Positions 34,169-41,457 of a stretch of 64,000 nt of DNA are shown here, piece after piece (the stretch's first letter is position 1; each line of letters begins with the position of its first letter). The notes below the pieces were generated by a model. It ran no database searches and had not been told where the DNA came from. It saw nothing but the letters and a program-made list of their open reading frames with translations. Location of the stretch: contig CAWICQ010000010.1 of assembly GCA_963834755.1 (NCBI GenBank), positions 124,001 to 188,000 on the forward strand, read 5' to 3'. A program made the translations under genes and the position numbers. The stretch comes from Dokdonella_A sp963834755 (GTDB lineage Bacteria > Pseudomonadota > Gammaproteobacteria > Xanthomonadales > Rhodanobacteraceae).

Positions 34169-34696
34169 CCGACTACGAATTCACGCTGAAATTCAGTCTT
34201 CCGCGACGCAGATGACGACCCGGACCGGTACGTCGAAGCACTCGCCGCGGCCGGCTGCGAGGATGCGCTGATCGGTATCGGACAACGCGGCCGCATCGCG
34301 CTCGACTTCACGCGGACCGCGACATCTGCGTTCGCGGCGATCACATCGGCGCTGCGCGACGTGCGAAAGGCGATCCCCGATGCCATGCTCGTCGAAGCGT
34401 CGCCGGATTTCGTCGGCTTGACCGATGTCGCCGGGTTCGCAGGCTTCACGCGCCAGAACATGCGCAAGCTGATGCTCGGCAACAGCCCGACGTTTCCCGT
34501 CGCCGTGCACGACGGAAAGCCCGCGCTCTGGCATCTCGCCGATATCCTGGCGTGGCTCGAAGCGCAGCAAAGCCGCTCGATCGATGCCGCACTGCTCGAC
34601 GTCGCGCGCGCCACGATGCTGCTCAACATCGCCAAGGAAGCACGCAAGCTCCCCGGCGCGACGCTGCCGAGAAAGCTGGAACGCCTGTTCGCATAG
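34165..34696 (+). pseudogene. HTH DNA-binding partner of the HicA-like gene, interrupted by a frameshift
   Basis: The ATG at 34165 overlaps the upstream stop. The first codons give MTDYEFTLKFSLP, then the frame closes at a TGA near 34213. One base shift at ~34203-34206 restores DADDDPDRYVEALAAAGCED, a beta-alpha domain, and then VGLTDVAGFAGFTRQNMRKL, an AlpA/MerR-like HTH, through to LPGATLPRKLERLFA at 34696. The intact form would be ~176 residues. It occupies the antitoxin position and combines a small N-terminal domain with an HTH, as in HicB-type antitoxins. If the lesion is real, the pair may be non-functional or only the C-terminal part made. Confidence 0.7.
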
Positions 34697-34762
34697 CACG
34701 CGCCCGCGAGCCTTGCGAAAAAGCGCTGGCGACTTCTGCCCCGCTTGCGCGAGCACCTTCAT

Positions 34763-34802
34763 CCCCCTCTCCCGCTTGCGGGAGAGGGTTGGGGTGAGGG
34801 CA
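34763..34802. repeat. REP-like element (CTCTCCCGC family)
   Basis: CCCCCTCTCCCGCTTGCGGG followed by AGAGGGTTGGGGTGAGGGCA. It lies between the convergent HTH gene and the ArsR-family gene and may end both transcripts. Confidence 0.85.
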
Positions 34803-34826
34803 ATCGGAGTGAAGCGCCCGCACGGT

Positions 34827-35213
34827 TCAGCGCGATTCCACAAACGACTTCAACCGGCCCAGCGCCAGTTCCCACTGCCGCCCGATCGTTTCCAGCGTCA
34901 TCTTCGCCTCCTCGATCTGCTTCGGATCCAGCTGCCAAAGCCGCTCGCGACCAATCTTCACATCGCGCACCACACCGGCGTCAGCGAGTACTTGCAAATG
35001 CTTTGTCACGCCCTGCCTCGTCATTTCAGTATTTACCGTGAGTTGCGCGATCGAAAACGCGCCGCCCGCACAGAGCACCGCGACGAGTTTCAGTCGCGTC
35101 GGATCGCCGAGCGCCGCGAAGACGCCGGCGATCGCTTCGCCCGACCGCGTTAGCGCGGACATTCCGCCGCCCTGCCGACCCGCGCGCTTCGCCTTGCCGC
35201 TATGCGCTGACAT
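34827..35213 (-). CDS. ArsR-family winged-helix regulator
   Basis: The 128-residue protein has the ArsR core FAALGDPTRLKLVAVLCAGG, ending with a recognition helix in TEMTRQGVTKHLQVLADAGV and the wing VVRDVKIGRERLWQLD. No metal-binding Cys cluster is visible, so it belongs to the ArsR subgroup paired with AHSA1/SRPBCC proteins. It is the third gene of an operon and overlaps the SRPBCC gene upstream by 14 nt. The first ~18 residues are basic and could be trimmed if Met18 is the true start. Confidence 0.9.
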   Translation of the reverse strand: MSAHSGKAKRAGRQGGGMSALTRSGEAIAGVFAALGDPTRLKLVAVLCAGGAFSIAQLTVNTEMTRQGVTKHLQVLADAGVVRDVKIGRERLWQLDPKQIEEAKMTLETIGRQWELALGRLKSFVESR

Positions 35214-35697
35214 GACGCGCGATTTTCTCGAGCTGCATTTCCCAGCCGCGCGTGTTCATGCGGAACGCTTCGAGGCGGCGGTGCGGCGGCACGTTGTCGA
35301 AACCGGATTCGACGACCGTGAGCACCGTGCTGTCGTTCGGCGCGTCTTTCAGCGTGAAGGTCACCAGCGTCGGCTGCTCCTTCTCGTAGTCGATGGCGGG
35401 ATCCATCGCGTACGGATGCCATTGGTACGAGAGCAGCTTCTCGGGTTCGATGCGATCGACGACCACATCGAACAAGAGATGCTCGTACCCGGCAAACGTG
35501 AGGTTCCCGCGCGCGCGCTGCCCCGGCGCGAAGGTCTGGCCCTTCAGATTCGCGCCGAACCAGTTGCCGAATTCCTCGGCGTTCGCGAGCGCGCGCCAGA
35601 CGCGCGTGCGCGGAGCATTGACGACGATGCTGCGCGTGATGCTATCCGTTTGCGCGCCCGCACCCGTGTTCGTGCTGCCTGCGGTTTCCGTTTTCAT
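35200..35697 (-). CDS. SRPBCC/AHSA1-domain protein
   Basis: The 165-residue protein starts MKTETAGSTNTGAGAQTDSI and has the family opening SIVVNAPRTRVWRALANAEEFGNWF, with FAPGQRARGNL and PHRRLEAFRMNTRGWEMQLE. SRPBCC proteins have a helix-grip fold that binds hydrophobic ligands. In this gene neighbourhood they accompany ArsR regulators. Its ATG overlaps the expected stop of the preceding SRPBCC gene (ATGA) and its end overlaps the ArsR gene. Confidence 0.88.
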   Translation of the reverse strand: MKTETAGSTNTGAGAQTDSITRSIVVNAPRTRVWRALANAEEFGNWFGANLKGQTFAPGQRARGNLTFAGYEHLLFDVVVDRIEPEKLLSYQWHPYAMDPAIDYEKEQPTLVTFTLKDAPNDSTVLTVVESGFDNVPPHRRLEAFRMNTRGWEMQLEKIARHVSA

Positions 35698-36159
35698 GCC
35701 GCCACCGCCATCTTGATCGTGTACGGCGTGCCGCGGCCGGTTTCGGCGATACGCCTGCAAGCTCGGCATGAAATACTGCCAACCGTTGCTGCAGAGCTCG
35801 TAGCAGCTCAACGCCGGCACGAGGCCAATGTGTTCGAAGTGAAGTCGCGTGCGGCCCTCGCCTTCCGGCGTCAGGCGAAACACGATATCCGTGCCGACCC
35901 ATTCATCCGGGCGCGTCAGATGCTCCGCCACCATGTGCGCGCGCGTGCAATACCAGCGCACCTCGCGCGACGGATCCAGTTTCTCGATGCGCATGTCCTT
36001 GACGTTGCGCCCGAAGCGAAACTGGATCGTGCCGCCGAGTTCGGTCGAGACATCGCAATCGTCCGTCCACCACCCGCGCAAGCCCGCGGGCGTGGTGAGC
36101 GCCGCGTACACCGCGGCCGGAGTGGCGTTGATGATGAGGTTCTGCTGGAAGTGGCTCAT
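35694..36159 (-). pseudogene. Second SRPBCC/AHSA1-domain gene, frameshifted near its end
   Basis: The ATG at 36159 has an excellent AAGGAG site. The protein runs MSHFQQNLIINATPAAVYAAL, GGTIQFRFGRNVKDMRIEKL, GWQYFMPSLQAY. After that, one extra base at ~35747-35752 replaces the expected AETGRGTPYTIKMAVAA-stop, which is intact in the next frame, with a different read-through. That read-through joins this gene in frame to the following SRPBCC gene, making one two-domain reading frame. The alternative tail and the ATGA overlap argue that the normal state is two separate genes. Confidence 0.8.
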
Positions 36160-36272
36160 GGCAAGGCTCCTTAGAGCAACCGAATGGTTGCGTGTAGGCA
36201 TTCTGCAATGGCTTCCAGAAAAAAGCAACCCTTTGGTTGCTCGACAGCGAAATCGAGCCTCCCGCGCCCGCA

Positions 36273-36302
36273 TCCCATAGGGTGCGCTTCAGCCCACCGC
36301 CC
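36273..36302. repeat. GGTGGGCTTCAGCCC-type palindrome, degenerate copy
   Basis: The sequence ATAGGGTGCGCTTCAGCCCA followed by CCGC lies between the divergent SRPBCC operon start and the 3' end of the SymE gene. Confidence 0.6.
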
Positions 36303-36320
36303 CCACAAACCGCCGCCGCC

Positions 36321-36629
36321 CTACCGCCGCTTCCGCGCCACTTTCGCCGGCTCCGCCTGCAGATAGATCGTCTCGATCGGCGCATCGACGCTGATCAGAT
36401 AGCGACGGCCTTTCGGAAAGCCGATGCGTTCCAGCCACGCGCCGGAAAGGCGGATCTCGGGGACTTCGCGGCGCGGTGTGCGGCGCGCAATATCGGCCTT
36501 GTTCGCGCGCAATTTGCGTGTGGTGACGACGCGCCACGAGCGCGGCAGGCGAAGGCGTGTTGAAGCGGCGATCGGGGGACGCTTCGCGCGCGCGGGTGCG
36601 CGCGGGCGTGAGACGGGTTTGCGAGCCAT
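36321..36629 (-). CDS. symE: SymE-family type I toxin
   Basis: The 102-residue protein has a basic N-terminal half rich in Arg/Pro/Lys and a C-terminal SymE domain, VPEIRLSGAWLERIGFPKGR then RYLISVDAPIETIYLQ. This is the AbrB-like swapped-hairpin pattern (L-x-G-x-W-L-x(3)-GF-x(2)-G). E. coli SymE is an SOS-induced RNA-binding/nucleoid-compacting toxin silenced by the antisense RNA SymR. A SymR-like antisense transcript cannot be confirmed from sequence. It is close to the Thoeris locus on the same strand. Confidence 0.82.
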   Translation of the reverse strand: MARKPVSRPRAPARAKRPPIAASTRLRLPRSWRVVTTRKLRANKADIARRTPRREVPEIRLSGAWLERIGFPKGRRYLISVDAPIETIYLQAEPAKVARKRR

Positions 36630-36982
36630 GCGGTGATTCCTGCGATGGGAGTCACCGTTGATTCCGCGTGGTGACGGACCGCGCGGGTTGACGGACCAGG
36701 CGTAACCACTGGCGAGCTCCGAAGGACTCCCCGCGCGATCCGCCGCAGACGTGCGCGGATGCGCGTCGCATACGCCTGCGGGAATGCCGCTGGAGCGTGC
36801 GAGGTTATGGGTTGAGGGCTGCGCAAGCCCTTGCCTCGATTGGGAGGCGCTATGAGTCTAGTCCAATCGCATCGCAGTGCGAACACCAAATGAGCGATCG
36901 AGTTGTCATGCGTCCGGAAGTGACCCGGCGATGATTTGAAACCAGTCGGATAGCTAGTGACAGGCTCCCGTTTCGCTGCAAG
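36630..36982. other. 353-nt gap upstream of symE and downstream of thsA
   Basis: No conserved gene is visible. A perfect small stem, AGGGCT-GCGCA-AGCCCT (about 36815-36831), lacks a T-run. The base composition falls from GC-rich near symE to visibly lower GC after ~36850, marking the edge of the Thoeris insert. The symE promoter must lie in the first part. Confidence 0.4.
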
Positions 36983-38443
36983 CTACAGTCGCGCAGCTTT
37001 CTCTGCCTTGCCCAACAGGCTGAAGACAGCATTAGCAAGTTGCTGATTTGTCGCATTCGGGTCCCCTAACGTCGTCAGTTCTTTCGTGCCGCTTAGGCCC
37101 GGCAAGTACCGTGCGGGGTCGGCGATAGCCATTTCCCAAACTTTGCGAGCGGCATGCCCGCTCGCGCCAATTGGAATGACACGCCTGCCCTCTCTAAGCG
37201 CAATGTCCACTTCTTCCAGCACACCAGGTGAGACTTCATGTCCCACACCTTGCGCGCGGTTACCAGAGACAACGACAACTGCACCCGATCGCGCTATTAA
37301 GTCTTCGCGATGACGTGTGTCCTGTTCTCGCTGCTGATTCGCCTTTGGGGCGCGCGGAAGCGGTCGGACCAAAAGGCGCTCCAGATCCGCCCCCTTTGGA
37401 ATCCCGTGCAGTGCCCTAAGAGCCCCAATGACGCACTGCTCTGCGATGCCCGATCCAAAGCCAGAAACTAAGCTGAAACCTTCGTCAATCAACCGCGTCC
37501 CGAGCTCAAGAGCAAGGCTATCCAAGCGCACTTGCCCGAGGGGAGCGGAATCATGTGCTGCCCCCGAGACGAAGACCGCCTTTCGATGACTGAAGAATGA
37601 AAGCGCAGTCAGAAGGTGCTCAACTTCCGAGTAGTCGTTGACCCAGACCGTCTCGATTCCAAAGCGCATGAGGTCGGCTTGACGTAGGGTCGTTTTTCGT
37701 TGCTCGTACTCATACTCTGCTCTCCTGCGACCACTCATTCGCCCAGGTCGCTCCGGTACGCGCATCACACAGAAATGCTCGCGGACATTCGCGCCGAGTA
37801 GGACCCGCACCCTACTCAGGATGTAGTCGATGTTTGGATCGGTGAAGCTAAATCCGAGGAAGAGAAAGGTCTTCGCAATCAGATCGCCCTTTAGACTTTC
37901 GACAAACAGCGATCGCTTTTTCTCGTACTGCTCATAGTCGTCCTTAGTAACGACGGCTTCGTGTGGCTGCGTCACACAACCGTGCATCTTGTAGAGTACG
38001 ACGTCACGCCCACGCTTCGTGTGTGCCAGATTTTCCTGGCTTAGTTTCACATCGACTATCTTGCCCGCATCTTCAAAGGACTGCTCCAACAACTGATCAT
38101 AGTTGGTGGTCCATGCGGTCGGAATTGGGAGACGCGCGAGGATGCGGTGGGTTGGCGTCAGAACCGCAGAGCCCGTTAGCTCGTCAACAATCGCTTGGTT
38201 TAAACGACCTCGATGGCGCTTCTCGTTAAGATGATACTGGGCGACCGCAATGAGATCGGTTTCCCGATCGACATCGAGTTTAAGCTCACTAGCGATATCC
38301 CTAAGTAACGACCGCCAATCGACATAGCCCGCAGCTCGAGAAAGACCCGCGCCCGCGAATATCGCAACATCCCCAGACTCCATGGCCTGGACGTACCGCT
38401 TGATGAAGCGCGATTGATCTGCTGTCGGCTTAAACGATGTCAT
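36983..38443 (-). CDS. thsA: Thoeris effector ThsA (SIR2-SLOG NADase)
   Basis: The 486-residue protein has an N-terminal SIR2 domain beginning GDVAIFAGAGLSRAAG. Catalytic-type residues Asn114 (TTNYDQLL) and His154 (YKMHGCV) lie almost exactly where Bacillus cereus ThsA has Asn112 and His152. The C-terminal part (~285-480) is a SLOG domain with VFVSGAAHD, LVSGFGSGIAE, AVVVVSGNRAQG and GVLEEVDIALREGRRVIPIG. In known Thoeris systems ThsB makes a cyclic ADPR signal that binds SLOG and triggers NAD depletion on phage infection. It follows thsB by 8 nt. Composition is markedly lower in GC than its neighbours, indicating transfer. Confidence 0.93.
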   Translation of the reverse strand: MTSFKPTADQSRFIKRYVQAMESGDVAIFAGAGLSRAAGYVDWRSLLRDIASELKLDVDRETDLIAVAQYHLNEKRHRGRLNQAIVDELTGSAVLTPTHRILARLPIPTAWTTNYDQLLEQSFEDAGKIVDVKLSQENLAHTKRGRDVVLYKMHGCVTQPHEAVVTKDDYEQYEKKRSLFVESLKGDLIAKTFLFLGFSFTDPNIDYILSRVRVLLGANVREHFCVMRVPERPGRMSGRRRAEYEYEQRKTTLRQADLMRFGIETVWVNDYSEVEHLLTALSFFSHRKAVFVSGAAHDSAPLGQVRLDSLALELGTRLIDEGFSLVSGFGSGIAEQCVIGALRALHGIPKGADLERLLVRPLPRAPKANQQREQDTRHREDLIARSGAVVVVSGNRAQGVGHEVSPGVLEEVDIALREGRRVIPIGASGHAARKVWEMAIADPARYLPGLSGTKELTTLGDPNATNQQLANAVFSLLGKAEKAARL

Positions 38444-38451
38444 TGGCTCCC

Positions 38452-38951
38452 TCAGTTCTTAGCGCGAATCGTTATGGCTTCTTCTATCCACGTCGCCATA
38501 TTCTCCTTGATATGGGTGTATACGGAGGCGCTAGTCGCATACGGCGGGTCATACGCTTTGACGATCTCCGAAAGCATCTTCCCTGACGTTCCGTGTTTAA
38601 TGTTCGCAAACGGGTTACTTCCCTTCATAGACTGCTGCTTGTCGCTGTCTTGCAAGTTGCGGACGTACACGCCCACGACACCCTTGTTATCGTCCCAAGC
38701 CTTCACGATCTCGTAGTTGATCCACTTCCGACCCGCAGTGTTTGAGCCAATCAATACAACCGCGCACGACTTGCCATCTAGTTGTTCAGCGATCCACGTC
38801 TTGATCTTGTCGATCGCCGCCGCTAGTGATCGATTCCCAATCGTTGTCTGAACATGGTCGATTTCCCTCAATAACGCCCATATTCCTGACCTGCGAAGCG
38901 CGCCAATTGTCGGGCCTGTAGTGAAAACTGTAAGAATGCTTTGCGTGCCAT
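38452..38951 (-). pseudogene. thsB: Thoeris TIR protein ThsB gene with two frame breaks
   Basis: The ATG at 38951 follows a GAAGGAG site and starts MARKAF. One extra base after TTCTT (~38931-38935) breaks the frame. Correcting it gives FFSFHYRPDNWRASQVRNMG, VIEGNRPCSDNDWESITSGG, then a second break at ~38829-38835 (a loss of 2 or 8 nt). The third segment is IDKIKTWIAEQLDGKSCAVV, then LIGSNTAGRKWINYEIVKAW and onward to the stop at 38452. Restored, it is a ~165-residue TIR (DUF1863/TIR-like) protein of the ThsB type. As sequenced it cannot make full-length ThsB, so the Thoeris pair would be inactive. Confidence 0.88.
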
Positions 38952-39020
38952 TAAGTACTCCTTCGTAAGTCATAGTGACTGGCCAATTCAGTGTTGTGAC
39001 TAAAAAATTCAAAGTGATTT

Positions 39021-39665
39021 CTACTGCTGTTGTTGCCTGAACGTCCGCCGCAACTCCGGCGCCACCACATCCACCTGCCGCTTCGCCTGCAAAAACGCCC
39101 GCTGCCCTTCCGGCAACTGACAATTCCGCGACAGCGTCATCGCCGCATCCGGATCCTTCGCGGTGACATCCTGAAGATTCACGACAACCGCCAACGTATC
39201 GCCGAGCGGTTCCAGCGCGAGACACACGCGATCGATCATGTCCATGCTGCGCTGCTCTGCGCCGTTGACCATCACGACGAAATTGGTCTGATCCAGCCAA
39301 ATCGCGGAACGCACGCCGGGCAGCGGCCGCACGGCGGCGCGCGCGGCTTCGTGATCGATCGGGCGCGACACGTCGGGCACGCGCATCGAGCGCGTGAGAT
39401 CGTGCGCGATCGCGTTCACGTGCGCTTGTGCGCCGCGCGTATCGCCCACGATCGCGTCCGCGCGCGCGAGTGCGACGTGCGCGGCGATCGCATAGCCATT
39501 CACCGGCTGGCCGGCTTGTTGCGGCCGCCCGGCGTTGGCATTGCTTTTATCGATCAGCGGATAGCCGATGACGCTGACGACGAACGCGGCGACGATGCCG
39601 ATGTGTCCCACCGGACGCCACGATGTCGGCCAGCGCGCGGCTGTCCGCAAGATTCCCCTTCCCAT
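39021..39665 (-). CDS. Membrane-anchored protein of unknown function
   Basis: The 214-residue protein from ATG 39665 has one transmembrane segment (about residues 18-36, VGHIGIVAAFVVSVIGYPLI), then a periplasmic helical region HVALARADAIVGDTRGAQAH. A mixed domain follows with SAIWLDQTNFVVMVNGAEQR and a Cys in SRNCQLPEGQRAFLQAKRQV. I do not recognise the family. A TGTAGGA-N4-TCCTACA palindrome lies 66-83 nt upstream of its start. GC content is high, unlike the adjoining Thoeris genes. Confidence 0.75.
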   Translation of the reverse strand: MGRGILRTAARWPTSWRPVGHIGIVAAFVVSVIGYPLIDKSNANAGRPQQAGQPVNGYAIAAHVALARADAIVGDTRGAQAHVNAIAHDLTRSMRVPDVSRPIDHEAARAAVRPLPGVRSAIWLDQTNFVVMVNGAEQRSMDMIDRVCLALEPLGDTLAVVVNLQDVTAKDPDAAMTLSRNCQLPEGQRAFLQAKRQVDVVAPELRRTFRQQQQ

Positions 39666-39730
39666 CTTCGCCCCCTGCGGCGTTGACGGAATGAGTAAGC
39701 AACATCGGGGCCAATGGAACAAGTGCAGTT

Positions 39731-39748
39731 TGTAGGAGATTTCCTACA
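39731..39748. promoter_or_regulatory. TGTAGGA-N4-TCCTACA palindrome
   Basis: A perfect 7-bp inverted repeat with a 4-nt spacer (GATT). It lies 66-83 nt upstream of the membrane-protein gene at 39665. The same motif with spacer AAAT occurs at 57172-57189 upstream of the Crp-like gene, so it is a plausible shared operator. Confidence 0.6.
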
Positions 39749-39920
39749 GATGCGCGGATCGTGCGTCGCGCGACGCCTTGTGGATCGGCATGAACGAGGG
39801 ATTTGCTGGCGTTCGCCCATCCTGAAATGGACCCCAGCCCACCTGCAATGAACCGCAGGTGGGCCGAAGTCCGACGGGATCGTTACGCAGCGATGGGTGC
39901 GTGATCGCTGCGGATGCCGC

Positions 39921-40683
39921 TTAGATCGTGGCGCCACTCGTGTTCCGCGCGCGGGCGCCCGCGAACGGAATCAGCATCGGCACGTGCTTGCGATAGTCGC
40001 GATACGCATCGCCAAGGCCTGCGATGAGATCGTGCTCTTCGAGCTGGATCGCAATCAGGATGTAGCAGGTCGTCGCAATGGCGAACACGAGGTGCGCCAT
40101 CGACATGACCGGCGTTGCCCAGAACGCGAACAGAAATCCGGCGTAGAGCGGATGACGGATGAGTCGATACGGACCCGGGCGTGCGAAAACCGATCGGCTT
40201 GTAGGGCTTGCCGATGAAATAGAGCCACACCTGGCGCAGGCCGAAGAGATCAAAGTGGTCGATGAGGAAGGTCGACACCAGCACGAGCAGAAAACCGAAC
40301 GCGCAGAGTCCGTACAACATCGCGGCCGAGACGGGTCCGTCGACGTTCCAGACGATGCCGCCGAGCGGTCGCCAATACGCGAACAGCAGGATCAGCGCGA
40401 GGCTTGCCGCCAGCACATAGGTGCTGCGCTCGGCGACTACCGGAACGAAACGCGTCCACCAGCGCTTGAACGCGGGGCGCGCCATCACGCTGTGCTGAAG
40501 CGCGAAAATCGTCAGCAGCCCGAGATCAATCAGAAGACTGCTGACGAAACCGCCTTCAGGAGCGGAATCGATCGAGTGCGGCACAAGAAGATTGCTGACG
40601 AATCCGACCGCGTAGAGAAACGAGGCGAGGAAAGCCACGTAGCACACAACACCATAGAGCAAGACCAGCGAGCGTTTGAACAT
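39921..40683 (-). pseudogene. MddA/NnrU-like membrane methyltransferase gene with one frameshift
   Basis: From ATG 40683 the first part (MFKRSLVLLYGVVCYVAFLA, ..., LTIFALQHSVMARPAFKRWW, ..., GKPYKPIGFRTPG) matches methanethiol S-methyltransferase (MddA)-type isoprenylcysteine methyltransferase-like proteins. At ~40171-40175 the frame changes. The next frame continues PYRLIRHPLYAGFLFAFWAT and LEEHDLIAGLGDAYRDYRKH, the conserved SAM-binding C-terminal motif, to 39921. One extra base restores a ~253-residue protein. MddA makes dimethyl sulfide from methanethiol; substrate assignment here is tentative. Confidence 0.82.
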
Positions 40684-41078
40684 TTCAGTATTCCTTGATG
40701 CGGAAGGGGAACCCATGCGCCGCGTGCGCCATCGCCCGCGGCGTGCGTCGCGCTTGTTCGAAATGGGCGACTGCCAGGCGAAGAACGCCGCTCGAACGAA
40801 AATTGAGACATGGCGCGCGAGGGTCGTCTGCGCGAGCCTGCGCGCGCAGGCGCATGCCGGCCGCGATCCGGGTGAATATTCCGTCCCGCCGTGGGTGATA
40901 TCCCGCCGCCCGCGTTGGATTGTTTACGTCCGCGCGTATATTTGACGGCCCAAGATGGGCATCGCGCCGCCCTCATCCCGGCAAGTGGTTCTTCCGAGTG
41001 TTGTCCAAATGGCTCCGCCTCGAACGTCACCGTATCGGCGGCGCATGTCGCCAACTTTCCAATGACCCGGAGACTCCG
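40684..41078. other. 395-nt gap between the methyltransferase and the DGPF gene
   Basis: No conserved reading frame is evident. The stretch must contain the divergent promoters of the methyltransferase and the DGPF-ECF42 operon. The only motif I can pick out is the TGTCCA/CGTC pair at 41002-41028, described separately. Confidence 0.4.
41002..41028 (+). promoter_or_regulatory. Possible ECF42-type promoter (TGTCCA-N17-CGTC)
   Basis: The -35-like TGTCCA (41002-41007) and -10-like CGTC (41025-41028), 17 nt apart, resemble the TGTCGA/CG(A/T)C pattern reported for ECF42 sigma factors. They lie ~50 nt upstream of the DGPF gene that ECF42 factors usually control. The -35 has one mismatch, and the assignment rests on pattern recall. 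Confidence 0.4.
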
Positions 41079-41429
41079 ATGCAATATCTCTTGTTGCTCT
41101 ACTCGAACGAAGACGGCTGGTCGAAGATGACGAAGGCCCAGCAGGAACAAGGCGCGGCGGCGTATGGCGCGTATACGCAGGCGTTGCGCAAGGAAGGTGT
41201 GTTGCAGGGCTCGAATCGTCTGCAGCCGGTGGCGTCGGCGACGACGGTGCGCGTCGCCGACGGCAAATCGCAGGTGCTGGACGGACCTTACGCGGATTCG
41301 AAGGAACAGCTCGGCGGCTATTACCTCATCGATGTGCCCGATCTCGATTCCGCGCTGTCGTGGGCGGCGCGCTGTCCCGGCGCGAGTCACGGCACGATCG
41401 AAGTGCGTCCGATCTGGCCGACGATGTAA
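41079..41429 (+). CDS. YCII/DGPF-domain protein, partner of ECF42
   Basis: The 116-residue protein starts MQYLLLLYSNEDGW after a CGGAG site. It contains the family signature DGPYADSKEQLGGYYLIDVP, the DGPF motif with Tyr in place of Phe. YCII-like proteins have a ferredoxin-like fold. DGPF proteins are the conserved genomic partners and targets of ECF42 sigma factors, and the sigma gene begins 28 nt downstream. Their biochemical activity is not settled. Confidence 0.92.
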   Translation: MQYLLLLYSNEDGWSKMTKAQQEQGAAAYGAYTQALRKEGVLQGSNRLQPVASATTVRVADGKSQVLDGPYADSKEQLGGYYLIDVPDLDSALSWAARCPGASHGTIEVRPIWPTM

Positions 41430-41457
41430 ACACCGACATAGGCACGGAAACGGACGC

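Noticed and set aside
36630..36982. Small RNA or tmRNA in the symE-thsA gap
   Set aside because: Only a 6-bp stem without a T-run was found and no known RNA signature.
38452..39300. A 282-codon continuous frame extending upstream of thsB
   Set aside because: Its first ~115 codons run antisense-like into the neighbouring high-GC gene and carry no TIR sequence; the true start is MARKAF at 38951 in another frame.
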